A stretch of DNA of 43,888 nucleotides from an uncultured Erysipelotrichaceae bacterium (GTDB taxonomy: Bacteria; Bacillota_I; Bacilli_A; Erysipelotrichales; Erysipelotrichaceae): positions 1 through 43,888 of the forward strand of contig CAMNGB010000003.1 in the NCBI GenBank assembly GCA_946537835.1, read 5' to 3'. Below are positions 1 through 7,985 of the stretch, one piece after another. Positions within the stretch are counted from its first letter, which is position 1, and each line of letters starts with the position of its first letter. The position numbers and the translations under genes were made by a program. The notes under the pieces were generated by a model. That model did no database searches, was not told the DNA's origin, and saw only the letters and a list, made by a program, of their open reading frames with translations.

Positions 1-20
1 TTTGTTAATATTTCACATTT

Positions 21-43
21 TGTGGAATAATCATTTTTCCACA
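21..43. promoter_or_regulatory. DnaA-box-like inverted pair downstream of mnmG
   Basis: TGTGGAA and TTCCACA form a 7-bp inverted repeat separated by 9 bases, just beyond the mnmG stop. TTTTCCACA (35-43) differs from the DnaA box TTATCCACA at one position; the left arm reads TATTCCACA on the minus strand, with two differences. It may be a DnaA-binding site outside the main origin or simply part of a terminator or promoter for the unseen neighbour. Only the sequence similarity is seen; binding is an inference. Confidence 0.35.
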
Positions 44-100
44 TTTATGATAAATAACCTTTATTTATCAATGTTTTCCGGACTTCTTGTCCTTCCGCAG

Positions 101-1981
101 CTATGATTGTTTCGAACTTCCCTTTCCCTGTCTGATGGCAATGGCAAGCACAGCAATGTCGGCAGGATTGACGCCGGAAATCCGTGATGCCTGTCCGATC
201 GTTGCCGGCCGGTACTGCATCAGCTTCTGTCTTCCTTCCAGGGAAAGATTGTCAACTTCATCATAGTTGAATTCCATGCCCAGCGGAATATTTTCCATGC
301 CTTTCAGACGGGCAGCTTCCCGTCTTGCCTTATCGATATAGCCTTCATACTTGATGTCGATATCGCACTTTTCCGCCAGTTCCGGATCAGCTTCAATGCC
401 GCTGATCTTCAGCAGTTCTTCTGATGTGATCTTCGGTCTTCTGACCAGTTCGGCTCCGTTGATTCCCTTATGTTCACCGGTGCTGTATCCCAGCGGATCC
501 AGATATTCAACGACCGCCGGATCATCCAGTTCATACACGGTGCTGCGCAGCAAGTCTTTCATCTCCTGCAGTTTCTCCGTTTTCTTAAGATACTTTTCCC
601 GTCTCTCTTCAGAAATCAGTCCGACCTGATATCCGGTTTCCAGCAGACGTTCTTCGGCATTGTCATGCCTTAACAGCAGGCGGAATTCTGCCCGTGATGT
701 CAGAAGACGGTACGGTTCGAGCGTTCCCTTGGTCGTCAGATCATCCACAAGAACACCGATATACGCTTCATCCCTGCCGAAGACAATCGGCTTTTTCCCG
801 TCCAGTTTCAGACAGGCATTGATGCCGGCCATGATACCCTGTCCGGCTGCTTCTTCATATCCCGAGGTTCCGTTGACCTGACCGGCCGTAAACAGATTGT
901 CAATGATCTTCGACTCGAACGTCGGCTTCATCTGAATCGGATCCACCGCATCATATTCGATTGCATAGGCATACTTTTTAATGATGCAGTTTTCAAATCC
1001 CGGCAGACTGTGCGTCATCCTTTCCTGTACATCACGCGGAAGCGATGTCGAAAATCCCTGTACATAGGTTGTATCCATGGAAAGGGATTCCGGTTCCAGA
1101 AACAGCAGATGACGCGGCTTATCCTTAAAGCGGACGAGCTTGTCTTCAATGGAAGGACAGTAGCGCGGTCCGACGCCTTTTACCACACCGGAATACATCG
1201 ATGACTTTGTCAGATTTGACAGGATGATCTCATGTGTTTCCGGCGTCGTATATGTCATATAGCAGGGAACCTGCTGATCAAACGGAAGTATTGTTTCTGT
1301 TTCTGATGAAAAATGCAGAAACGCATCCGTGCCGAGCTCGAGGCTTGTCTTTGAAAAATCGATCGACTTTGTCAGAACCCGGGGCGGTGTTCCCGTCTTC
1401 AGACGGAAGGTTCTTAAACCGTTCCGGCGCAGGGATGCGGAAAGATCTTCGGTCGTTTCCTCAAGATCGGGTCCGCCTTTCTTCACCTCATCAGAGATCA
1501 TGTTCACACCGGCCATATAGGTGCCGGTTGTCAGAATGATTATTTCCGAGGAAATAAAGGATCCGTCCTTCAGCCTGACACCTTTCACTTTCTGATTTTC
1601 ACAGACAAGCTCCGTTGCCATGGCTTCCATAACCGTCAGATTTTCCTGATGCAGGCATACATTCTGCATATCCTTTGCATAGGCAATCTTGTCCGACTGG
1701 ACACGTAGTGCTCTGACTCCGGGTCCCTTGGCACTGTTCAGCATCTTGAACTGCAGGGCAGTGCGGTCGGCAGTTATCGGCATCTGACCTCCCAGGGCAT
1801 CGATCTCCCGGACAACAATGCCTTTCGCAGGTCCTCCTACCGACGGATTGCAGGGCATCTTGCCGATATTGCCGATACTCAGAGTCATCAGACAGGTTTT
1901 TTTACGCAAACGGGCAGCAGCCAGTGCAGCTTCAATTCCTGCATGACCGCCGCCGATGACGATAATATCAAAATCACTCAT
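101..1981 (-). CDS. mnmG: tRNA uridine-5-carboxymethylaminomethyl modification enzyme MnmG (GidA)
   Basis: MnmG is an FAD enzyme that, with the GTPase MnmE, installs the carboxymethylaminomethyl group on wobble U34 of tRNAs. The 626-aa length is normal for the family. The dinucleotide-binding motif GGGHAG is at residues 10-15 and the family motif CNPSVGGPAKG at 44-54; a second conserved glycine-rich stretch (GYEEAAGQGIMAGINA) lies near residue 375. The start ATG overlaps the last 8 bases of the upstream 299-aa gene, so the two are probably translationally coupled. In many Firmicutes mnmE, rsmG and parAB/noc sit beside mnmG; here the upstream neighbour is not mnmE, and what lies downstream is outside the window. 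Function is confident from motif and length. Confidence 0.97.
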   Translation of the reverse strand: MSDFDIIVIGGGHAGIEAALAAARLRKKTCLMTLSIGNIGKMPCNPSVGGPAKGIVVREIDALGGQMPITADRTALQFKMLNSAKGPGVRALRVQSDKIAYAKDMQNVCLHQENLTVMEAMATELVCENQKVKGVRLKDGSFISSEIIILTTGTYMAGVNMISDEVKKGGPDLEETTEDLSASLRRNGLRTFRLKTGTPPRVLTKSIDFSKTSLELGTDAFLHFSSETETILPFDQQVPCYMTYTTPETHEIILSNLTKSSMYSGVVKGVGPRYCPSIEDKLVRFKDKPRHLLFLEPESLSMDTTYVQGFSTSLPRDVQERMTHSLPGFENCIIKKYAYAIEYDAVDPIQMKPTFESKIIDNLFTAGQVNGTSGYEEAAGQGIMAGINACLKLDGKKPIVFGRDEAYIGVLVDDLTTKGTLEPYRLLTSRAEFRLLLRHDNAEERLLETGYQVGLISEERREKYLKKTEKLQEMKDLLRSTVYELDDPAVVEYLDPLGYSTGEHKGINGAELVRRPKITSEELLKISGIEADPELAEKCDIDIKYEGYIDKARREAARLKGMENIPLGMEFNYDEVDNLSLEGRQKLMQYRPATIGQASRISGVNPADIAVLAIAIRQGKGSSKQS

Positions 1982-2873
1982 GATTCAGCTGTTCCACCAT
2001 TTCTGTTATATATGCGGGAATATGATCCCCCAGAAGTTCAAACTGAACTTTTCTGCCGACCTGATATGTTTCCGAAAGCAGTCTGTACATGGTCATGCGC
2101 CCAAACAGTTCACGGATGCGCAGATCCCGGTCATTTGCCTGCACGGCATACGGGAGTGCAATCAGCACTTCATCATCATTGACCTTCAGGCAGTCGGTGC
2201 GGGAACCGCGCACCATTTCCCAGCCGTCTTCTTCCATTCTTTTCTTGGCCAGCCGGCTGCAGGTGTTCCGTTCCTTCTCGCTGCTGCTGTATTTGCCGAT
2301 TTCCTTGTGCATGACCGCAAATTTATGTCGGATTTCATCTCTTGCGAAAACCGCTTCCGGCTCGGTGTTTTCCGCCGCACTCCACAGATCAATGCCTCTC
2401 TGTTCGGCAATGTTCAGAATATCGACGGTGATCCGGGGATGATTGCGGTCAAGGTAACAGTAGCTTTCCAGATTTTTCGGAATTTCAATTCCTGCTTCTT
2501 CAGGATAGATCGGACTGACAAAGAATACGACATCCGTCAGACACAGACAGCTCATCTGCGGAGGTATTTTGCCTTTGGCAGCCTTGGAAATGGCTTCACT
2601 GAGCAGAAGCTGGGAATCATAGCCGGTCGCCGTACCGTACTGGTTCCACATCTGCCGCAGTGACAGCCTTTTTACCGAATCAAAATGAGCATAACCGATG
2701 AGTCCCTTGCGGCGGCTGTGAGCAGGACGCGCAAAAAAGAACAGCAGATCTCCCTTGCGGAAGTCTGTGAACTTTTTGCGGCTGGAAAGACGCCAGAACA
2801 GAATATCCTTGTTTCTGCACAGGCGGTGATATTCCAGCATTTTTTCATCTGTCACATAGGCAATCGAACTCAT
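1974..2873 (-). CDS. Uncharacterised 299-aa protein, EVE/PUA-like N-terminus
   Basis: I do not recognise this family with certainty. The protein is soluble, with no signal peptide or membrane segment. Residues about 20-65 (ILFWRLSSRKKF, KGDLLFFFARP, KGLIGYAHF) resemble the core of EVE/PUA-type modified-base-reading domains, where a tryptophan and a 'GD.ll.f' strand are typical. The C-terminal half contains a charged helix (about residues 180-215) and a segment resembling a small nuclease or adaptor fold, but no catalytic motif I can name. An AGGAAAA ribosome binding site precedes the ATG. It lies 20 bp downstream of fhs and overlaps mnmG by 8 bp, so it is probably co-transcribed with both. 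A link to nucleic-acid or tRNA modification is only suggested by this context. Confidence 0.6.
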   Translation of the reverse strand: MSSIAYVTDEKMLEYHRLCRNKDILFWRLSSRKKFTDFRKGDLLFFFARPAHSRRKGLIGYAHFDSVKRLSLRQMWNQYGTATGYDSQLLLSEAISKAAKGKIPPQMSCLCLTDVVFFVSPIYPEEAGIEIPKNLESYCYLDRNHPRITVDILNIAEQRGIDLWSAAENTEPEAVFARDEIRHKFAVMHKEIGKYSSSEKERNTCSRLAKKRMEEDGWEMVRGSRTDCLKVNDDEVLIALPYAVQANDRDLRIRELFGRMTMYRLLSETYQVGRKVQFELLGDHIPAYITEMVEQLNHE

Positions 2874-2893
2874 CGGTTTTTCCTTTCAGTGAA

Positions 2894-4561
2894 TCAGAAC
2901 AGTCCGTAGGTGTTTCCGTCTTCGTCAACACCCATGTTTACAGCTGCCGGAACTTTCGGCAGGCCCGGCATGGTCAGAATATTGCCGGTATAGGCAACAA
3001 CGAAACCGGCACCGGCAGAGATGCTCAGATCTCTGACATGAATCGTGAAGTTTCTCGGTCTGCCCTTCAGCTTGTCATTGTCGGTCAGGGACAGCGGTGT
3101 CTTGGCCATGCATACCGGCAGCTTGTCCCAGCCGTTTTTAATGAATGTTTCGATCTTTTCTTTTGCCAGATCCGTGTATTCGACACCATCGGCACCGTAT
3201 ACCGTCTTCGAGATCTTTTCAATCTTGCTTTCGATGCTTTCATCCGTGTCATAGATGAAGGAGAAATTGTTGTCATCATCGGTCAGACGCACAACTTCGG
3301 CTGCCAGTTCCTGCATGCCGTCGCCGCCTCTTGCCCAGCCGTCGGCTTCCGCTACCGGATGGCCGTTCTCATGACACCAGTCGAGCAGAGCCTTGACTTC
3401 TGCCGGGGTGTCCTTGGAGAACTTGTTGACAGCGACTACATACGGCAGATTGAAAGCCTTGATGCTTTCGATATGCTTGGCAAGGTTTTCCGTACCGCTC
3501 AGCAGTGCCTCGATATTTTCTTCATCGAGATTTTCCTGTTCAACACCGCCGTGCATCTTCAGGGCTCTGACGGTCGCAACAAGTACAACGGCGCTCGGCT
3601 TCAGGTTTGCACTGCGGCACTTGATGTCGAGGAACTTTTCAGCACCGAGATCGGCACCGAATCCGGCTTCGGTAACAACATAGTCTGCCAGTTTCAGGGC
3701 AAGTGTTGTTGCCGCAACAGAGTTGCAGCCGTGAGCGATATTGGCGAAAGGTCCGCCGTGTACAAGAACCGGTGTATGTTCCAGTGTCTGTACAAGATTC
3801 GGCTTCAGAGCTTCCTTCATGACAACTGTAGCGGCACCGGCAGCACCGATATCCTTTACGGTTACCGGCTGATCATCATATGTATAGGCAACAACGCATC
3901 TGGAGATTCTTTCTTCAAAGTCCTTCAGATCTTTGGAGAGGCAGAGGATCGCCATGACTTCGGTCGCAACCGTAATGACAAAATGATCTTCTCTTTCCAC
4001 ACCGTTGGACTTCTTCTTCTGACCGATCGTAATATCACGCAGTGTACGGTCATTCATATCCAGGCATCTCTTCCAGGCAACCTTTGCAGGATCGATATTC
4101 AGCGGATTTCCCTGGAAGATGGAGTTGTCCAGCATAGCCGCAATCAGATTGTTGGCAGTTGTAATGGCATGCATATCTCCGGTGAAATGCAGATTGATGG
4201 CTTCCATCGGCACTACCTGGGCATATCCGCCGCCGGTTGCGCCGCCCTTTAAGCCGAATACGGGACCGAGAGACGGCTCACGCAGACAGGCCATGACGTT
4301 CTTTCCGGCCTTTGCCAGACCGTCGGCAAGACCGATCGTTGTGGTGGATTTGCCTTCGCCGGCCTTGGTCGGGTTGATTGCTGTAACAAGAATCAGTTTT
4401 CCGTCCGGATTGTTCTTTACGGTTTCCTTCAGTCCGTCGGACAGTTTTGCTTTGTCGTTTCCGTAGGGTTCCAGGAATTTTTCGTCAATTCCTGCTTTTC
4501 TGGCAATTACCTTGATGTCTTCCAATGTAGCTGCCTGGGCAATTCTCAAATCGTTGTTCAT
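2894..4561 (-). CDS. fhs: Formate--tetrahydrofolate ligase
   Basis: Fhs makes 10-formyl-tetrahydrofolate from formate, ATP and tetrahydrofolate, feeding purine synthesis and initiator tRNA formylation. At 555 aa the length is normal. The ATP-binding loop TKAGEGKSTTTIG lies around residues 65-77, followed by the family block LREPSLGPVFGLKGGATGGG and the GDMHAITTANNL motif; the C-terminus ends with the expected MPGLPKVPAA region. A strong AGGAGG site precedes the ATG. The gene sits between recR (19-bp gap) and the 299-aa gene, all on the same strand, probably in one transcription unit with them. The one-carbon function is unrelated to the recombination genes beside it, which is common for origin-proximal operons. 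Confidence 0.98.
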   Translation of the reverse strand: MNNDLRIAQAATLEDIKVIARKAGIDEKFLEPYGNDKAKLSDGLKETVKNNPDGKLILVTAINPTKAGEGKSTTTIGLADGLAKAGKNVMACLREPSLGPVFGLKGGATGGGYAQVVPMEAINLHFTGDMHAITTANNLIAAMLDNSIFQGNPLNIDPAKVAWKRCLDMNDRTLRDITIGQKKKSNGVEREDHFVITVATEVMAILCLSKDLKDFEERISRCVVAYTYDDQPVTVKDIGAAGAATVVMKEALKPNLVQTLEHTPVLVHGGPFANIAHGCNSVAATTLALKLADYVVTEAGFGADLGAEKFLDIKCRSANLKPSAVVLVATVRALKMHGGVEQENLDEENIEALLSGTENLAKHIESIKAFNLPYVVAVNKFSKDTPAEVKALLDWCHENGHPVAEADGWARGGDGMQELAAEVVRLTDDDNNFSFIYDTDESIESKIEKISKTVYGADGVEYTDLAKEKIETFIKNGWDKLPVCMAKTPLSLTDNDKLKGRPRNFTIHVRDLSISAGAGFVVAYTGNILTMPGLPKVPAAVNMGVDEDGNTYGLF

Positions 4562-4580
4562 GTAGGCCTCCTCCTGTTAT

Positions 4581-5177
4581 TCATCCCATGCGCCGGCGGT
4601 CAGCCAGGGCATGTGCCAAAGTAATTTCATCCGCGTAATCAAGCATGCCGCCGGAAGGCAGTCCGTGGGCAATCCTCGTAACAAGAACATTCGGACACTG
4701 TTCCTTCAGCAGCTTGCTTAAATACATGGCAGTGGTTTCACCATCCATTGTGGTGCTTGTGGCAAGAATCACTTCATCGGCATTTTCTGCCCGTTTCAGC
4801 AATTCATCAATATTCAGATCTTCCGGCATCATTCCCTTAGAAGAAGAAATCAGTCCGTTCAGCACATGGTAAACACCGCGGTATTCATTGGTCTTTTCCA
4901 TGGCCAGTACATCCTTGGCGGATTGTACAACAAATATCAGTTTCTTATTTCTACTATTGTCGGAACAGATCGCACATTCACTGTCTTCTGACAGGTTGCC
5001 GCAGATGCGGCAACGTGTCAGCTTTTCCTTGACATTCACCAGAGCCTGGGCAAATTCCCTGACATCCAGATCCTCCATGTCGGTAACTGACAGTGCATAC
5101 CTTTCCGCTGTCTTTTCACCGACACCCGGCAGCCGCCGGAAGCGTTCGATCAGTTCCTGCAGACTTCTCGGATACAT
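4581..5177 (-). CDS. recR: Recombination mediator RecR
   Basis: RecR works with RecO (and RecF) to load RecA on SSB-covered gaps during daughter-strand repair. The 198-aa product has the N-terminal helix-hairpin-helix (RLPGVGEKTAERYA, residues 15-28), a four-cysteine zinc site (C56, C59, C68, C71) and a Toprim domain from about residue 80. The order dnaX-ybaB-recR is the standard Firmicutes cassette; the gap to ybaB is only 3 bp. The ribosome binding site is weak (GGGGAT), consistent with translational coupling to ybaB. Confidence 0.98.
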   Translation of the reverse strand: MYPRSLQELIERFRRLPGVGEKTAERYALSVTDMEDLDVREFAQALVNVKEKLTRCRICGNLSEDSECAICSDNSRNKKLIFVVQSAKDVLAMEKTNEYRGVYHVLNGLISSSKGMMPEDLNIDELLKRAENADEVILATSTTMDGETTAMYLSKLLKEQCPNVLVTRIAHGLPSGGMLDYADEITLAHALADRRRMG

Positions 5178-5180
5178 GAA

Positions 5181-5480
5181 TTACATCCCCGGAAGTTTCA
5201 GCCCGGATGTCGCAGCTCCGAGTTTCTCTTCCCGGTCTGCCGCAGCCTTGCCTACGGCATCATTCTGGGCAATCAGGATCAGATCCTGCAGCATTTCCCT
5301 GTCATCGGCATTCATCAGCTCTTCGGGAATGACAATTTCCTGCATCTCGTGGCGTCCGTTGATTTTGACCGTTACACCCTGAGATGTACCTTCATAGACT
5401 GTTTCATTCAGTTCTTCTTCAATATTGCTCAGATTCTGCTGCATTTTCTGAGCCTGTTCCATAAGTTTCTGCAGATCCAT
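5181..5480 (-). CDS. YbaB/EbfC family nucleoid-associated protein
   Basis: This 99-aa protein belongs to the YbaB/EbfC family, small dimeric DNA-binding proteins encoded between dnaX and recR in most bacteria. The N-terminus is a coiled-coil-like helix rich in Q, K and M (MDLQKLMEQAQKMQQ), followed by the family signature of a short sheet (GVTVKINGRHEMQEIVI) and a C-terminal helix with DLILIAQNDA. The AGGAGAG site precedes the ATG. It is probably co-transcribed with dnaX (11-bp gap). B. subtilis calls this gene yaaK. The precise cellular role is not settled for the family. Confidence 0.95.
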   Translation of the reverse strand: MDLQKLMEQAQKMQQNLSNIEEELNETVYEGTSQGVTVKINGRHEMQEIVIPEELMNADDREMLQDLILIAQNDAVGKAAADREEKLGAATSGLKLPGM

Positions 5481-5491
5481 CGTTCTCTCTC

Positions 5492-7258
5492 CTATATAAT
5501 TTCAACATTCTCAGCTCCGAACAGAGCCTTGATTCTGTCTTCTGCCGTTTCTTCTTTCTTTTTCTCTTCCGGATACCGTTCAATATGGCAGGCTTCCGGC
5601 AGACTGTTGCTGTGCATCAGTGTACGGAATGTACGCGATGCCTCCTTAAACTGGCTTTCCGTTACCGCAAAGATCATCTTGTCGATATCCAGCCGTTTTT
5701 TAATAAAACGATACAGTTCTTCGTTCATTGCCCGGTCATTGATTCTGTCTGCCGCCGCATTGTTGCTGCAGATCAGGATCAGACAGTCCTTTCCGGACGC
5801 ACCGATCTTTGTATCATGCAGAAGTGCCGTATATCTGCGGCTGGTCAGATCCATCATTGCATAGACATGATCGAACAGTTCTTCATCTGTTTTCTTTTCA
5901 TCCTTGCGGCACTGTACCAGCAGTTCCATCAGATCAAACGTGATTTTTCCGCCTTCTGCACCGGCAGATGCCGGAATCATATCAGAAACAGGCGCACTCA
6001 TCACCGGTTCTGCCTCTTCTTCCGGTTCATCGGCAGCCTCAACGGTCTTTTCCGCTGCCGGCATAAATACCGGTTCTTCCTTTACTGATGGTTCCGGTAC
6101 GGCAGGTTCTGCCGGTTTTGCTTTGACAACCGGCTGTTCCGGCCTGATTTTTTCAGCCGGCGCTGCATATGAAACCTGATTTCTTTCTTCGGTTGCCAGT
6201 TTCAGGCATACAACCTCAAAAACTGTCACTGCCGACTGGGCAAAACGGAATCTGTCACGGGCCGCAATCAGTTCTTCAGCTATATGCATGCATGATAAAG
6301 GCGATGCCATATTCCCGATTTCTTCCGCTTCTTCCCGCGTCAGAACCTTCAGAAGTGCTGTTTTATGCGTATTGGCATAAACAGCCGTATCTTTCATGAC
6401 ATCCAGCAGACCGTCGGTAAATCTCTGCAGGTCAATACCCCGCTGCTCATAGTTCCGGATTCTTTCCAGGATTCCTTCCAGATTGCAGTTCAGTATATCT
6501 TTTACAAGTTCAACCTTTTCGGCTGTCGTTGTCAGACCGTATATTCTGTCGATTGCTTCAACCGTGATTTCATCACCGGTATAGGAAGCACACTGATCCA
6601 TAATGCTCAGCGCATCACGCATTCCGCCTTCTGCCAGAACCGCAATCAGCTCAGCAGCCTCGGATTCCAGCAGAATCTTCTCTTTTTCGGCAATTCCCAG
6701 CAGATGATCGCGTATCTGGTCCTTTCTGACCTTTGTAAAGTCATATCTCTGGCAGCGGGAAATGATTGTCGGCAGAAGTTTCTGCGGATCCGTCGTTGCC
6801 AGGACAAAAATAACATTTTCCGGCGGCTCTTCCAGTGTTTTCAGAAGTGCTGAAGAAGCAGCACTGGAAAGCTGATGAACTTCGTCAATAATATATATTT
6901 TATATTTTCCCTGCATCGGAGCCAGACGGGAACGGTCGATCAGATCTCTGATATCTTCCACGTGTGTCTCGTTTGCGGCATTGATTTCAATAATATCCGG
7001 ATGGGTACCGTTATTTGCGGCAATACAGTTTTCACATTCACCGCACGGTGCCTTTTCAGGATGGTCACAGTTCACTGCCTTCGCAAGAAGTCTTGCCATT
7101 GTCGTCTTGCCGGTGCCTCTCGGACCGCAAAACAGGTATGCATGGCCTGTTTTATTGTTTCTTACGGCATTTTTGATTGACCTGACAATATATTCCTGCC
7201 CGACAACTTCCTCAAATGTGGCAGATCTGTATTTCTGATAAAGAGCTGTTTTTGCCAT
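5492..7258 (-). CDS. dnaX: DNA polymerase III subunits gamma and tau
   Basis: DnaX is the ATPase of the clamp loader, which places the DnaN clamp on primed DNA. In the 588-aa protein Walker A is GPRGTGKTT (45-53), a zinc site is formed by C64, C72, C75 and C78, and Walker B is in the IYIIDEVHQLS segment near residue 121. A proline/glutamate-rich linker runs from about residue 375 to 440, followed by the tau-type C-terminal domain. No obvious A-rich slippery heptamer for a frameshift was seen, so a separate gamma form is not predicted. It heads dnaX-ybaB-recR. An AGGAG site precedes the ATG and a TATAAT at 7285-7280 may be its -10 element. Confidence 0.97.
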   Translation of the reverse strand: MAKTALYQKYRSATFEEVVGQEYIVRSIKNAVRNNKTGHAYLFCGPRGTGKTTMARLLAKAVNCDHPEKAPCGECENCIAANNGTHPDIIEINAANETHVEDIRDLIDRSRLAPMQGKYKIYIIDEVHQLSSAASSALLKTLEEPPENVIFVLATTDPQKLLPTIISRCQRYDFTKVRKDQIRDHLLGIAEKEKILLESEAAELIAVLAEGGMRDALSIMDQCASYTGDEITVEAIDRIYGLTTTAEKVELVKDILNCNLEGILERIRNYEQRGIDLQRFTDGLLDVMKDTAVYANTHKTALLKVLTREEAEEIGNMASPLSCMHIAEELIAARDRFRFAQSAVTVFEVVCLKLATEERNQVSYAAPAEKIRPEQPVVKAKPAEPAVPEPSVKEEPVFMPAAEKTVEAADEPEEEAEPVMSAPVSDMIPASAGAEGGKITFDLMELLVQCRKDEKKTDEELFDHVYAMMDLTSRRYTALLHDTKIGASGKDCLILICSNNAAADRINDRAMNEELYRFIKKRLDIDKMIFAVTESQFKEASRTFRTLMHSNSLPEACHIERYPEEKKKEETAEDRIKALFGAENVEII

Positions 7259-7287
7259 CCTTTTTCTCCTGATTTAAACATTATAAC

Positions 7288-7317
7288 AAAAATACCTGCA
7301 TACTATAGCAGGTATTT
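7288..7317 (-). terminator. Intrinsic terminator after tadA
   Basis: AAATACCTGC and GCAGGTATTT form a 10-bp stem with an 8-base loop, followed on the minus strand by TTTTTGTTATAAT. It ends the tadA transcript and lies right upstream of the dnaX ribosome binding site; the TATAAT that follows could start dnaX transcription. Confidence 0.8.
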
Positions 7318-7324
7318 GCCGTCT

Positions 7325-7810
7325 TTAAAGACTTTTCGGACCGATCTTCTTAATCTTTCTTTTGTTTCTGAAAAATTCTGACAGAATCGCTGCACATTCT
7401 TCTTTCAGAATACCGCTGTGTACTTCTTTCGGATATGCTCTGAGATGAGGAAGCGTCCTGATCTGGATCAGGGAATCAACTGTTCCTGCCTTTTCATCTG
7501 CAGTTCCGTAGTACAGGGCATGAAGACGGGCATTTTCAATTGCACCGGTGCACATCATGCAAGGTTCCAGTGTTACATACAGATCACAGTCCTGAAGACA
7601 CCATGTATTCAGCTTTTTATTGGCTTTCTGAATTGCCAGCAGCTCCGCATGTGCAGTCGCAGCCTGGTTTTTTTCACGCAGATTATGTGCTCTGGCTATG
7701 ATCCTTCCATCTTTTACAATGACACAGCCGACAGGCACTTCATCCATATTTCTTGCTTTTTCAGCCTCTTTCAAGGCTTTTCTCATGTAATATTCTGCAT
7801 TCTTTTCCAT
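7325..7810 (-). CDS. tadA: tRNA-specific adenosine deaminase TadA
   Basis: TadA deaminates the wobble adenosine of tRNA-Arg(ACG) to inosine. The chosen start gives 161 aa, the same length as the B. subtilis enzyme. The zinc/catalytic motif HAE is H54-A55-E56 and the second zinc motif PCMMC gives C84 and C87. The reading frame stays open upstream to 7930, but those codons run through the SRP RNA gene and do not resemble TadA, so they are excluded. No ribosome binding site precedes this ATG: the preceding bases are the SRP RNA 3' stem and a U-rich run. The gene may therefore be translated from a leaderless, processed or read-through transcript. The serS-ffs-tadA-dnaX order is as in Bacillus. 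Confidence 0.95.
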   Translation of the reverse strand: MEKNAEYYMRKALKEAEKARNMDEVPVGCVIVKDGRIIARAHNLREKNQAATAHAELLAIQKANKKLNTWCLQDCDLYVTLEPCMMCTGAIENARLHALYYGTADEKAGTVDSLIQIRTLPHLRAYPKEVHSGILKEECAAILSEFFRNKRKIKKIGPKSL

Positions 7811-7819
7811 AAAAATAAA

Positions 7820-7897
7820 ATGGCACACGCAGACAGAGGGTTGTATGGCTGCTACCTTCCGGTCCTGACCAGGTTCTATCCATGAGTGCTGTGCCAC
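7820..7897 (-). ncRNA. ffs: Signal recognition particle RNA (small bacterial 4.5S type)
   Basis: The minus strand carries the diagnostic SRP RNA apical domain: GGTCAGGACCGGAAGG followed by TAGCAGCC, i.e. the GGAA tetraloop and the asymmetric internal loop bound by Ffh. TGGCACA at the 5' end pairs with TGTGCCA at the 3' end to close the single long hairpin, giving an RNA of about 78 nt without an Alu domain. A strong promoter lies immediately upstream. The RNA ends in a U-rich tract (TTTTATTTTT) that runs straight into the tadA start codon. Confidence 0.95.
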
Positions 7898-7901
7898 TGG
7901 T

Positions 7902-7930
7902 ATTATAACCGAATCTTTTTCATGAAACAA
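7902..7930 (-). promoter_or_regulatory. Promoter of ffs
   Basis: TTGTTT (7930-7925) and TATAAT (7907-7902) are separated by 17 bases, and the SRP RNA 5' end begins about 5 bases further on. A housekeeping sigma factor promoter of this quality fits an abundant stable RNA. Confidence 0.8.
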
Positions 7931-7940
7931 CTAAATAAAA

Positions 7941-7974
7941 AACAGATTATGTTTCACGTGAAACAAAATCTGTT
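7941..7974 (-). terminator. serS terminator containing a parS site
   Basis: On the minus strand AACAGATT ... AATCTGTT, together with the central palindrome, form a long hairpin followed by TTTTATTTAG, a normal intrinsic terminator directly after the serS stop (12-bp gap). The core of the stem is the parS site described separately. Confidence 0.85.
7950..7965. promoter_or_regulatory. parS centromere site (ParB binding)
   Basis: TGTTTCACGTGAAACA matches the 16-bp bacterial parS consensus at every position and is a perfect palindrome. ParB (Spo0J) loads at such sites, spreads, and recruits SMC to the origin region. The site is about 13 kb from the DnaA-box cluster, as expected for origin-proximal parS. 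No ParA or ParB gene lies in this window; they are often near mnmG and may be just to the left. Confidence 0.9.
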
Positions 7975-7985
7975 TTACATGTTTC

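Noticed and set aside
7811-7930. Upstream extension of tadA by 40 codons
   Set aside because: The extension is the SRP RNA gene and its promoter and has no similarity to TadA.
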